Shown: one piece after another, positions 44,604 through 56,346 of the stretch
How the letters are laid out: each line of letters begins with the position of its first letter
How positions within the stretch are numbered: position 1 is the first letter of the stretch
From: Micromonospora avicenniae
Lineage (GTDB): Bacteria; Actinomycetota; Actinomycetes; Mycobacteriales; Micromonosporaceae
Reading direction: 5' to 3'
Assembly: GCF_900156065.1 (NCBI RefSeq)
Contig: NZ_FTNF01000002.1
Coordinates: forward strand, 186,001-250,000
Length of the DNA stretch: 64,000 nucleotides
Notes under the pieces: generated by a model
What the model was told of the DNA's origin: nothing
The model's input: only the letters and a program-made list of their open reading frames with translations
Databases searched by the model: none
Translations under genes and position numbers: made by a program

Positions 44604-47111
44604 TCAGTCCGCACCGGCGAGGTCGTGCGCGGACCGGGCGAACGGCACGATCAGCCGGACCCGTCGGTCGTGCCGGTCCACCAGCAGTGCCCGGTCGAGG
44701 CAGGGCGGGTACGCGACGTCCCGCAGCCCGAGGTGCCGCTCCAGCTCGTCGGCGGGAACATCCAGCGTGACCAGGCAGGCGACCCCGTGGCCGTCGTCGG
44801 CCTCGCCGACGTCGTCGGCGAGCCGGTTCGCGCCGCGCCACCAGCCGAGCAGGTGCACCCCTCGGCCCGGGCCGTGGCGAAGCACGGCCCGTAGATCGTC
44901 GCGCCCGCGGCGAGCGGTCCGCGGGTCCGCCGGGTCGAGCACGGTCGAGGCGCCGTCCATGCCGAACGCGACGAGGAACGTGCGGCCCGCCGGAGCCGGC
45001 GCGGCCGGATCGGCCAGCGTCCGGAGCTGATCCCGCAGGCCGGTCGCGTCGAGCTGGTCGACCCGGTGGCCGGCGGCGGTCAGCGCGGCGGTGGTCTCGC
45101 CGGCCACCGGGTCGGCCCCGGCCACCAGCGGGGCGATCAGGAACCGGCACTCCCCCGGCAGGTGCTGGCGGGCCAGGCTCAGCGCCGCGGCGCGGAGCAG
45201 GTCCGCGCCGGCCGCCGAGGCGCCCACCACGCCCAGATGCCGGCCGGGCGTGGTGTCCATGATGAACAGCGCGCTGCTGACGTGCACGTCGACGGTCCGG
45301 CCGACCAGGGCCAGCGGGCGGCGCCCACCCGGGCGCAGCCCCGAGTAGGTGGCGTCCTCCTCGATCCGGGCGTTCTCGTACCCCCGGAACACCGCGGGTG
45401 GTCGTGTCCCGGCCGGCCGGGCCTGCCACAGCTCGCGCCGCAGCCGGGTGAGGGCTTCGGCAGCGGCATCGGCGTCGGGAAGACGGACGACGGTGTCGGC
45501 GCCGGCCGCGCCCCCGGCGACGTTCACCGCGGCCGTGCCCGCCGCGAGCGCCTCTGCCGCCTGGTTGTGCGGGTCGAGCACGCCGCCGGCGCCGGAGAGC
45601 GCGACCCGGCCGACGAGCGCCGCGCCGCTTGCCCCGAGCGCCTCGACGCCCGTGGCGCCGCGGCCGGCCAGCACCAGGTGCACGCCGCACGCGCCGCCCT
45701 TGCGCACCAGTTCGGCCAGCAGGGTCGCCGACTCGCGGGCCGCTCCGTCGTGGCCCGCGAGCAGGACGTCGAATCCGTCGAACACCGTCACGATCCGCGG
45801 CAGCGGGGGGTCGGTAGGCAGGTCGGCGAACCGGGTGACGCCGTGCCGCTTCAACGCGGTGGCGCGACGGCGCAGTTCCCGGCGCAGCTCGCGCAGCACG
45901 GACACGGCGTACTCGCGGTCCGACTCGATGCCGATCGCCCGGGCGTGCGGCAGCCAGGACTGGTCGTGCCCGGTCGGCCCGAACTCGGCGAAGCTCACCC
46001 CGTCGGGAAGACCGAGCAGGTAGAGCTGGAGCTGGGCGGGGGCGTAGCGGGCGACCAACCCGTGCAGCACAGCGGCCAGGAAGGACGCGGTCGCGCCGAC
46101 GTCGCCACCGCCGACCAGCCAGTGCGGTGTGGTGTCGTCGAAGGAGACGGACACCGGGGTCCGCCCGCTGCGGCCCACGGCGGTACGCAGGCCGCTGCCG
46201 GCCGGCTCCGCCCACCGCCGGTCGGGGAGCAGTTCGGCGAACCGCCGCGCGTCCGCGAGCCGGGCGGCTGCGGCGAGCCGCTCGGCGAGCGCTCGCACCG
46301 AGGCGGCCGCCGGGTCGTCGTCGAGCCGCACCGGGGCGGCGAGCCCGCCGTCGTCGTCGCTGAACGGGGTGCCGGGCGGGTCACCGACGTACGCGTACCG
46401 CTCGGTCATCCGCACGACGGTGGTGGAGGCCAGCGACGGCGGCGGTTCGCCGGCCGACCGGGGTGGGTGGCCGGCGGCCAGGACGCAGACCCCGCCCTGC
46501 GCGCCGGCGTGGGTGAGCGCGGCGAGCCGGGCCAGTTCCCGTGGTGGCGCGCCGGCGGCCACCACCAGCAGCAGCCCGCCGCCGGGAGCGCGCCGGGCGG
46601 TTCGCACGTGCCGCTCGGCGGCGTCGAGCAGGGCGGTGACCTCGGCGTCGGTAGTGGCGGGCGGGGCGAGCACGCCGACGTCGACCAGCGGACGCAGCGG
46701 CCCGAACGTGGCGGTGGACGCGGCGGTGTCGATGCCGACGACCCGCACCTCGCCGGCCGGGGCGGCGGCCAGCAGCCGCAGCACCAGCGACCGCAGCAGC
46801 CCGGCCACCCGGGGGTCGCGGGCGTCGGTGTCGATGGCCAGGTGGCGGCCGCCACCGAGCGGGACCAGCGCCGGGAACGCGCCCTCCGGGGTGGACGCCT
46901 CCCCGAGACGGATCGCGACCGCCGTGTCGGTGGGCGTTGCCCCGGCGAGCGCGGCGCCCACCTCGTTGAGCCGGCCGACCAGTTCGCCGACGCCCGGTGG
47001 GGCGGCCGGCACGGGCACGGCCCGCAGCGCGTGGCGGGCGGCGTCGAGGTGCGCGCGCGCCGCGTGGTGCGCCGCGACCGCCTGCCGGTACGCCGGCGCG
47101 AGCCTGCCCAC
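44604..47111 (-). CDS. FtsK/SpoIIIE-like protein with degenerate ATPase sites
   Basis: 835 residues. Three RecA-like segments can be traced: about 88-240, 320-545 and 605-800. The second resembles FtsK/SpoIIIE (TPHWLVGGGDVGATASFL, then IVTVFDGFDVLL as Walker B, and GVHLVLAGRGATGVE). The third has HLGVVGASAAGADLLRAA. In both the P-loop lysine is gone (GATA and GADL in place of GKS/GKT), and the Walker B glutamate is Gly in the second. Related actinobacterial FtsK-type proteins usually keep at least one intact P-loop. GTG 47111 with GGGAGG 6 nt upstream. Operon with the membrane gene at 43968-44600. Confidence 0.75.
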   Translation of the reverse strand: MGRLAPAYRQAVAAHHAARAHLDAARHALRAVPVPAAPPGVGELVGRLNEVGAALAGATPTDTAVAIRLGEASTPEGAFPALVPLGGGRHLAIDTDARDPRVAGLLRSLVLRLLAAAPAGEVRVVGIDTAASTATFGPLRPLVDVGVLAPPATTDAEVTALLDAAERHVRTARRAPGGGLLLVVAAGAPPRELARLAALTHAGAQGGVCVLAAGHPPRSAGEPPPSLASTTVVRMTERYAYVGDPPGTPFSDDDGGLAAPVRLDDDPAAASVRALAERLAAAARLADARRFAELLPDRRWAEPAGSGLRTAVGRSGRTPVSVSFDDTTPHWLVGGGDVGATASFLAAVLHGLVARYAPAQLQLYLLGLPDGVSFAEFGPTGHDQSWLPHARAIGIESDREYAVSVLRELRRELRRRATALKRHGVTRFADLPTDPPLPRIVTVFDGFDVLLAGHDGAARESATLLAELVRKGGACGVHLVLAGRGATGVEALGASGAALVGRVALSGAGGVLDPHNQAAEALAAGTAAVNVAGGAAGADTVVRLPDADAAAEALTRLRRELWQARPAGTRPPAVFRGYENARIEEDATYSGLRPGGRRPLALVGRTVDVHVSSALFIMDTTPGRHLGVVGASAAGADLLRAAALSLARQHLPGECRFLIAPLVAGADPVAGETTAALTAAGHRVDQLDATGLRDQLRTLADPAAPAPAGRTFLVAFGMDGASTVLDPADPRTARRGRDDLRAVLRHGPGRGVHLLGWWRGANRLADDVGEADDGHGVACLVTLDVPADELERHLGLRDVAYPPCLDRALLVDRHDRRVRLIVPFARSAHDLAGAD

Positions 47112-47322
47112 TGTCCGCCTCCCAGGTCACGGGCCATCCGCGAGGACCATAACGGACGGTGGTGAGACCGTGACAGCACCGCGCGGCACGCGTCGTGACG
47201 GCCGGCACCCGTTCGCCGCGGCCGCAGCCGCGATCGCTTCGGTCACTGCCGCCGGCCATGACGATTTCCCCCCGTGGTCGTCCGGGTCACCGGCGTCGGA
47301 CGGCTACCGGGTCGCGCTCACC

Positions 47323-48855
47323 TCAGGAACCGGGCCGGCCGAGGGCGCCGGCCGGCACGGCGGGCTCCCCGAGCGGCGAGGCCTGATGCGCCGACGACGG
47401 TCGGTGCGGGACGTGCGAAGGCTGCGCGGGCGCCGGTCGACCGGCGGCGGGGCGGGGCGGCACCGGCCGGCGGGTGGAGCCGACGGCACCGGCCGGGCGC
47501 GGGGCCGGGAAGACCGGCCGCACCGCGCGGGCCAGGGTCGACGCGGGGCGTACGACGCGGGCCGCCGTCCAGGCGACCCGGCGCATCGGACGCCGCACCG
47601 CGGGTCCGGCCAGCGCCCCGGCCACCCGGCCCCGAAGCACCCGGCCCCGGAGACCGTCCAGGGCCGCACCGGCGGCGAGGGTGCCGACGGCCGCGCCGAC
47701 GCCGGCCAGCACCAGCGTCTGCCGGGGGCCGACATGCTCGGAGAGCCAGCCGAGCAGCGGTGCGCCGACGGCCGAGGAGACCGAGCCGGTGACCGCCAGC
47801 GCGGCCAGCACCCGCCCGCGCATCAGGTAGTCGGTGTCGAGTTGGGCCCGGGTGCCGACGGTGGTGTCGATGATCACCGCGGCGGCGGCGATCGGCAGGA
47901 TCACCGCGGCGAAGCTCAGGGTTCCCGGCGCGAGCCCGGCGACGATCTGCAACCCGCTCGCGAGCAGACCCGCGCCGATCAGGACGCCGTAGCCCAGGCT
48001 GCGGCTGCGAGCGGCGACGAGCGCGCCGAGCACGGTGCCCACCGCGAAGACGGTGGAGAGGAAGCCGTAGCCGCCGGCGCCACCGCCCAGCGGCCCGTCG
48101 CTCATCGCGGCCATGGTCACCTGATAGTTGCGGCCGAGGCTGCCGAGCACGAACGACAGGGCGAGCGCGACGAGCACCACCGGCTGGCCGAGCAGGTAAC
48201 GGAAGCCGGCCCGGATGCCGCCGTCGTCCGTACGTCCCGGCTCGGCTGGCTGTTCGCCGACGTGCCGCTCGCGCTCGCGTACCAGGAACAGGGCCGCCAC
48301 CACCGCCACGAAGCTCACGGCGTTGATCACGAACAGCAGCGCGGGGCCGACGGCGGCGACTACGACGGCGCCGGCGCTCATGCCGAGGATGCGGCCGGCG
48401 GAGTTGGTGAGCGAGCCGAGCGCGAGGGCGTTTCCGAGGCTCTCCCGGTCCACCAGCGTGGAGGACCACCGGCCCATCACCGGACCCTCGATCGCCGAGA
48501 CCGCGCCGGCGGCGAGCGAGATCGCGTAGATCGCCGGCAGCCCGCCGGTGCCGGTCAGGGCGACGAACGCCAGGCTCGCCGCCAGCGCCGCGTGCGCCCC
48601 CTGCGCTCCGATCAGCAGCGGTTTCGCGGGCAGCCGGTCGGCCAGGGCGCCGCCCCAGACGCTGAGCAGCAGCGTGGGGATGGCCTGCAGGAGGATGGCG
48701 AAGCCCATGGAGGTCGCCGAGCCGGTACGCGCCAGCACGTACCAGTTGACTCCGAGCACCTGCATCCAGGTGCCGATCACCGACACGAACCCGGCGACGG
48801 CCCAGATCCGGTAGTTCCGGTGACGCAACGCGGCGAACGTGGCACCAAACGCCAC
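47323..48855 (-). CDS. MFS transporter (EntS/MFS_3 type)
   Basis: 510 residues, 12 membrane segments, then an unusual Arg/Pro-rich tail of about 110 residues. N-terminal FAALRHRNYRIWAVAGFVSVIGTWMQ is typical of the enterobactin-exporter-like MFS_3 group; ALADRLPAKPLLIGAQ is the motif A region. GTG 48855 chosen because GGGAGG lies 7 nt before it; the upstream open frame is low-quality. Substrate unknown. Confidence 0.9.
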   Translation of the reverse strand: MAFGATFAALRHRNYRIWAVAGFVSVIGTWMQVLGVNWYVLARTGSATSMGFAILLQAIPTLLLSVWGGALADRLPAKPLLIGAQGAHAALAASLAFVALTGTGGLPAIYAISLAAGAVSAIEGPVMGRWSSTLVDRESLGNALALGSLTNSAGRILGMSAGAVVVAAVGPALLFVINAVSFVAVVAALFLVRERERHVGEQPAEPGRTDDGGIRAGFRYLLGQPVVLVALALSFVLGSLGRNYQVTMAAMSDGPLGGGAGGYGFLSTVFAVGTVLGALVAARSRSLGYGVLIGAGLLASGLQIVAGLAPGTLSFAAVILPIAAAAVIIDTTVGTRAQLDTDYLMRGRVLAALAVTGSVSSAVGAPLLGWLSEHVGPRQTLVLAGVGAAVGTLAAGAALDGLRGRVLRGRVAGALAGPAVRRPMRRVAWTAARVVRPASTLARAVRPVFPAPRPAGAVGSTRRPVPPRPAAGRPAPAQPSHVPHRPSSAHQASPLGEPAVPAGALGRPGS

Positions 48856-48973
48856 GGCACAACCTCCCGACCAGACAGCGTCATGACAGGGCCGGGACGC
48901 ACGCGATCGGCCGTCGCCAAGTGTGGCGACGGTTGGCCCGATTTGCCCGTCTTCGTGAGCGGGTTCACGCGGC

Positions 48974-49002
48974 CCGCCCCGGTCCACGAGGAACCGGGGC
49001 GG
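48974..49002 (-). terminator. gltBD terminator
   Basis: CCGCCCCGGT (48974-48983) and ACCGGGGCGG (48993-49002) form a perfect 10-bp stem with a 9-nt loop, 42 nt past the gltD stop. Confidence 0.7.
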
Positions 49003-49043
49003 TGCCGGGGCCGATGTGGCGGCTGAGGTGGCCCGGCCCCGCG

Positions 49044-50544
<1,501 letters not shown>

Positions 50545-50552
<8 letters not shown>

Positions 50553-53500
50553 GAGCCACCTCCTGGGCGGCCGCCCGCGGCGCGGGCGGCACCGGCATGG
50601 ACGAGGGCGCGGGTTGCGCCGCCGGAGCGGCTGACGCCGCCAGCGCGCTCATCACCGCGTCGTCGACGTCACGGCCGGCGGCTTCGGCGGCCCGCATGAT
50701 CTCCAGCACCCGGCGGTAGTCCCGGGGCACCACGGCGACGAACTCCGCCACCGCCTCCGGCCAGCGTTTGAGCAGCTCGGCGGCGATCGCCGAGTCGGTC
50801 TCGGCGAAGTGCCGCTGCACCAGCTCGTGCAGCACCGCCTGCTCCTCCTCGCGCAACGGCGTGAGGTCGACCATCTCGGCATTGACCTGGGCCCGGTCGA
50901 GCCGATGGACGAACGCGGTGCCACCGGACATACCGGCGGCGAAGTTGCGTCCGGTCGGACCGAGCACGACCACCGTCCCGCCGGTCATGTACTCGCAGCC
51001 GTGGTCGCCGACACCCTCGACGACGGCCACCGCGCCCGAGTTGCGCACCGCGAAGCGCTCCCCCACCCGGCCGCGCAGGAACAGCTCACCGCCGGTTGCG
51101 CCGTACAGGATGGTGTTGCCCGCGACGATCTGGTCCTCGGCCCGCTGCCCGGCTGCGGCGTCCGGGTCGACGAACGGAGCGGCCGGATCCGGACGGACGA
51201 TGATCCGGCCGCCGGAGAGCCCCTTGCCGACGTAGTCGTTGGCGTCGCCGGTCAGCCGCAGGGTCACCCCACGCGGCAGGAACGCGCCGAAGGACTGCCC
51301 GGCGGTGCCGTGCAGCGCGACCTCCACGGTGTCGTCGGGCAGCCCGGCGCCACCACGACGGCGCACCACCTCCCCACCCAGCATCGCGCCGACGCTGCGG
51401 TGGTCGTTGCGGATGGCCAGCTCGACGCGGACCGGTGTGCCGTCGCGCAGCGCCGGCTCGGCGAGCCCGATCAGCTCGTTGTCCAGCGCCCGGTCCAGGC
51501 CGTGGTCCTGCGCTCGTACGCCGCGGCGGGCCGCGTCCGCCGGCAGCTCGGGCAGGTGCAGCACCGGCGCGAGGTCGAGCCCCTGCGCCTTCCAGTTCTC
51601 GATGGCCGGCACCACGTCGAGCAGCTCGCTGTGCCCGATCGCCTCGTCGATCGAGCGGAAACCCAGCTCGGCGAGGTAGCCGCGGACCTCCTCGGCGAGG
51701 AAGAGGAAGAAGTTCTCCACGAACTCCGGCGTGCCGGTGAACCGCTCCCGCAGCACCGGGTTCTGGGTGGCGATACCCACCGGGCAGGTGTCCAGGTGGC
51801 AGACCCGCATCATCACGCAGCCCGCGACGATCAGCGGCGCGGTGGCGAAACCGAACTCCTCGGCGCCGAGCAGCGCCGCGACAAGCACGTCCCGGCCGGT
51901 CTTGAGCTGGCCGTCGACCTGGACGGTGACCCGGTCGCGGAGGTTGTTCAGCAGCAGCGTCTGCTGTGCCTCGGCGAGCCCCAGCTCCCACGGCGTACCG
52001 GCGTGCTTCAGCGAGTTCAGCGGTGACGCGCCGGTGCCGCCGTCGTGGCCGGAGATCAGGATGACGTCCGCCTTGAGCTTCGCCACCCCCGCCGCCACGG
52101 TGCCGACGCCCACCTCGCTGACCAGCTTGACGTGCACCCGGGCCGCGGGGTTGACGCACTTCAGGTCGTGCACCAACTGGGCGAGGTCCTCGATGGAGTA
52201 GATGTCGTGGTGCGGCGGCGGTGAGATCAAGCCGACGCCGGGAGTGGCGTGCCGGGTCCGGGCGATCCACGGCCACACCTTGTTGCCCGGCAGCTGCCCG
52301 CCCTCACCGGGCTTCGCCCCCTGAGCCATCTTGATCTGGAGGTCGTCCGCGTTCACCAGGTACTCGGTGGTCACCCCGAACCGGCCGCTGGCGATCTGCT
52401 TCACCGCCGAACGGCGGGCCGGGTCGTGGAGCCGTTCGGCGTCCTCGCCGCCCTCGCCGGTGTTGGACTTGCCGCCGAGGCGGTTCATGGCGACCGCCAG
52501 GGTCTCGTGCGCCTCCGCCGAGATCGAGCCGTACGACATCGCACCCGTGGCGAAACGCTTCACGATCTCGGTGGCCGGTTCCACCTCGTCCAGCGGCACT
52601 GGCGGGCGCACGTCGGCGCGCAGGGCGAACAGGCCACGCAGGGAGCCCGAGTCGGCCGCCAGCGCATCGACCTTCGCGGTGTACCGCTTGAAGATGTCGT
52701 ACTGGCGGCTGCGGGTGGCGTGCTGCAGCAGGAAGACCGTCTCGGGGTTGAACAGGTGCAGCTCGCCCTCGCGGCGCCACTGGTACTCGCCGCCGACCTC
52801 CAGCCGCTCGGCGGCGGGGGCGCCGGGCGCCGGCCAGGCGAGGGCGTGGCGGGCGGCGACCTCGGCGTGGATACCGGCCAGCCCGATGCCGCCGATCTTG
52901 CTGGGCGTACCCCGGAAGTAGCGCTCGACCAGGCGGGTGTCCAGCCCGACCGCCTCGAAGACCTGCGCGCCGCAGTACGACGAGACCGTCGAGATGCCCA
53001 TCTTCGACATGATCTTCAGGACGCCCTTGCCGAGCGCCTTGACGTAGTTGCGGACCGCGGTGGCGGGCTCCACCCCGACCAGCGCCCGCGTGGAGATCAT
53101 GTCCTCCACCGACTCGAAGGCCAGGTACGGGTTGACCGCCGCCGCGCCGTAGCCGATGAGCACCGCCGCGTGGTGCACCTCGCGGCAGTCACCGGACTCC
53201 ACGACCAGCGCCACCTGGGTACGGGTCTGCTCCCGGACGAGGTGCTGGTGCACCGCCGCGGTCAGCAGCAGCGACGGGATCGGCGCCAGGTCCGCGTTGG
53301 AGTCGCGGTCGGAGAGGACGAGGATCCGTACGCCGTCCTCGATCGCCTCGGAGACGTGCCGGCAGATCTCGGTCAGCCGCGCCTTGATCCCGGCCGCGCC
53401 CTCCCGGATGCGATAGAGCCCGGAGACCCGGACGGCCTTGAAGCCGGGCAGGTCGCCGTCCTCGTCGATGGAGAGGATCTTGGCCAGCTCGTCGTTGTCG

Positions 53501-55269
53501 ATCACCGGGTACGGCAGCACGATCTGCCGGCAGCTCGCCGGACCCGGATCGAGCAGGTTCCCCTCCGGCCCGATCCGGGAGCTGAGGCTGGTGACCAGCT
53601 CCTCCCGGATGGCGTCCAGCGGCGGGTTGGTGACCTGCGCGAAGAGCTGATGGAAGTAGTCGTAGAGCAGCCGCGGCCGGGTGGACAGCGGCGCGATCGG
53701 GGTGTCCGTGCCCATCGAGCCGATCGGCTCGGCCCCGGTACGCGCCATCGGGGCGAGCAGGATCTTCAGCTCCTCCTCCGTGTAGCCGAAGGTCTGCTGG
53801 CGGCGGCGTACCGAGTCGTGGGTGTAGACGATGTGCTCGCGGGCCGGCAGGTCGGTCAGCTCGATGAGCCCGGCGTGCAGCCACTCCCCGTACGGCTGCG
53901 CGGCGGCCAACCCGGCCTTGATCTCGTCGTCGTGCACGATCCGCCCGGCGGCGGTGTCGACGAGGAACATCCTCCCGGGCTGGAGCCGCCCCTTCGCGAC
54001 CACCCGGGCCGGGTCGAGGTCGAGCACGCCCGCCTCACTGCCGAGCACCACGAGCCCGTCGTCGGTACGCCACCAGCGCCCCGGACGCAGCCCGTTGCGG
54101 TCCAGCACCGCGCCGACGATCTCGCCGTCGGTGAAGGCGACCGAGGCGGGCCCGTCCCACGGCTCCATCAGGCTGGCGTGGAAGCGGTAGAAATCGCGCT
54201 TGTCCGGGCGCATGCCCGGGTCGTTCTCCCACGCCTCGGGGATCATCATCAGCACCGCGTGCGGCAGGCTCCGCCCCGCGAGGTGCAGCAGCTCGAGGAC
54301 CTCGTCGAAGTTCGCCGAGTCGGAGGCACCCGGAGTGCAGACCGGGAAGATCCGCCGGATGTTGCCGGGCAGGTCCGGGCTGCGCAGCAGAGCCTCACGT
54401 GCCTGCATCCAGTTCCGGTTACCGCGGATGGTGTTGATCTCGCCGTTGTGGGCGATGAACCGGTACGGGTGCGCCAGCGGCCAGGACGGGAACGTGTTGG
54501 TGGAGAACCGGGAGTGCACGAGCGCGATGGCGCTCGCCAGCCGCTCGTCGGTCAGCTCGGGATAGAACGCCGGCAGCTGGTCGGGGGTGAGCATCCCCTT
54601 CCAGACCATCGTGCGCGCCGACAGCGACGGGAAGTACGCCGGCACGCCCCGCTCGGCGGTCTCCCGCTCGGCCTGCTTGCGCAGACAGAACGCCACCCGG
54701 TCCAGCTCGACCCCGTGCAACGGCGAGCCGGCCGGCCCGGCCGGTGCGTCGGTGAGCCGACGGGCGGCCAGGAAGAGCTGCCGGATCCGGGGCATCGCGG
54801 CGAGAGCCGTCTCGCCGAGCCCGCTCGGGTCCACCGGCACATCGCGCCAGCCGAGCACCTCGGCCCCTTCGACCAGGGCGTACTTCTCGACGACGCGACG
54901 GGCGAGGGCCTCGGCCGCGTCGCTGTCGGGCAGGAAGACCAGGCCCGTGGCGTAGTCGCCGGCCGGCGGCAGCGGGAAGTCCACCACGGCACGCAGGAAC
55001 GCGTCCGGCACCTGGATCATGATGCCCGCGCCGTCGCCGGTGTTCGGCTCGGCGCCGCGCGCGCCCCGGTGATCGAGCCGGCACAACGCGGCGAGACCGT
55101 TCGCGACGACCGTGTGCGAGCGCCGGCCGTGCAGGTCGGCCACGAAGGCCACGCCGCAGGCGTCGTGCTCGAACGCGGGGTCGTACAGCCCGGCCGTGGG
55201 CCCCCCGGGGCCGTGAGTCGGGACCGGCTGCTGCGGGTACGGAAGGGCCACCGGGCCTCCTGTCGTCAC
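50545..55269 (-). CDS. gltB: Glutamate synthase large subunit
   Basis: 1574 residues. Class II amidotransferase domain with nucleophile Cys in [15 protein letters not shown] after a ~37-residue propeptide, central domain, FMN-binding synthase domain ([14 protein letters not shown]), the 3Fe-4S cysteines in [15 protein letters not shown], and the C-terminal GXGXG beta-helix ([21 protein letters not shown]). Makes glutamate with GltD. GTG 55269 is used; a second GTG (55251) follows a GGAGG by only 4 nt. A GNAT gene is divergent. Confidence 0.97.
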
Positions 55270-55397
55270 TCAGGGTGGATCATGGTGGGGACGACGTCGG
55301 CCCGCGTGGGTCTATTGAGTCTACGTTAGGGCGCGACGCGCAAGGCCAGTCCAGATTGATCACACCTTCCAGAGTCTGGGACAGGTAGTCTCGCGCG

Positions 55398-56243
55398 GTG
55401 GATCCTGCGCACAAGGGCCTCTTCGACCGGCTCGAACACTTCTACGACGCGGTGCCCCGTGACGCGGCTCGTGTCGAGGAGCACGGCGCTCTGGTGCTCT
55501 TCGTCCGCGACGGAGCCGGATTCCCGTTCTACGCCCGCCCCCGGCTGGGCACGCCCGACCCGCCCTCGCTGGCCGACGTCAATACGGTCCGGGAACGGCA
55601 ACGGGAACTGGGCCTGCCCGAGGCGTTCGAGTGGGTGCACGAGATCACGCCGGAGTTCCTGCCGGTGGCCCGCTCGGCAGGGTTGTCCGTGCTGGAGGCG
55701 CCCCTGATGGTGCTCGACCCGCAGGCGCTGCCCGACCCGGCGACGCTCGGTGACGTACCGGTGCGGGTACTCGAACCGGACGCGCCCGACTTCGCCGCCG
55801 CCGTGGCCGCCCGGCGGGCCGTCGCCGCCGTGGCGTTCGCGTACGGCGGCACGGCCCGGGGCGAGGCCGGACCGGCGCAGCGGGACGCGGCCGTCGTCGA
55901 ACTGGATAACGCCGCGCTCGACGAGGAGCGCGCCCGCATCGCGGACGGCCGGCGGCTCACCGCGCTGGCCGGTACCCCCGCCGAGGGGACGCTCGCCAGC
56001 GGGATGGCCATGCGGGTGGACGGCGTCGCCGAGATCGCCGGAGTGGGAGTCCTGCCCGCCGCCCGCCGTCGCGGGCTCGGCGCGGCGGTCACCGCGGCGC
56101 TCGCTCGCGAACTGCTCGCGGCCGGCACCGACGTGGTGTTCCTCTCCGCGGGCAGCGAGGAGATCGCCCGCGTCTACCTACGCGTCGGTTTCCGCCGCAT
56201 CGGCACCGCCTGCATAGCCGAACCCGCCGCGCTGATCTCCTGA
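55398..56243 (+). CDS. GNAT family N-acetyltransferase
   Basis: 281 residues. The acetyl-CoA binding motif is VGVLPAARRRGLGAAVTAAL, followed by VFLSAGSEEIARVYLRVGFRRIG, in the C-terminal half; the N-terminal ~100 residues are a less conserved GNAT-like half. Substrate unknown. TAGTCT (55386-55391) lies 6 nt before GTG 55398, a leaderless pattern. Confidence 0.9.
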   Translation: MDPAHKGLFDRLEHFYDAVPRDAARVEEHGALVLFVRDGAGFPFYARPRLGTPDPPSLADVNTVRERQRELGLPEAFEWVHEITPEFLPVARSAGLSVLEAPLMVLDPQALPDPATLGDVPVRVLEPDAPDFAAAVAARRAVAAVAFAYGGTARGEAGPAQRDAAVVELDNAALDEERARIADGRRLTALAGTPAEGTLASGMAMRVDGVAEIAGVGVLPAARRRGLGAAVTAALARELLAAGTDVVFLSAGSEEIARVYLRVGFRRIGTACIAEPAALIS

Positions 56244-56250
56244 CCCGGCC

Positions 56251-56320
56251 CGCCCGCGACGCCGAGGCACCGGTCCGACCCGGTCCGCCCGTGACGCCGG
56301 GGCACCGGTCCGACCCGGTC
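56251..56320. repeat. Tandem 35-bp direct repeat
   Basis: Two copies, 56251-56285 and 56286-56320, differ at 2 of 35 positions (C/T at position 7 and A/G at position 15). It lies between the convergent GNAT and FAD monooxygenase genes; a third partial start (CGCTCAG) follows. Confidence 0.8.
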
Positions 56321-56346
56321 CGCTCAGCCGGGCCGGGACGGGTCGG

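Noticed and set aside
46129..49026. A 965-codon plus-strand frame
   Set aside because: It spans the FtsK-like and MFS genes in antisense and has no recognisable domain.
52249..55329. A 1026-codon open frame on the plus strand
   Set aside because: It is exactly antisense to gltB, whose FMN, Fe-S and amidotransferase motifs are clear. Long antisense frames are expected at this GC content.
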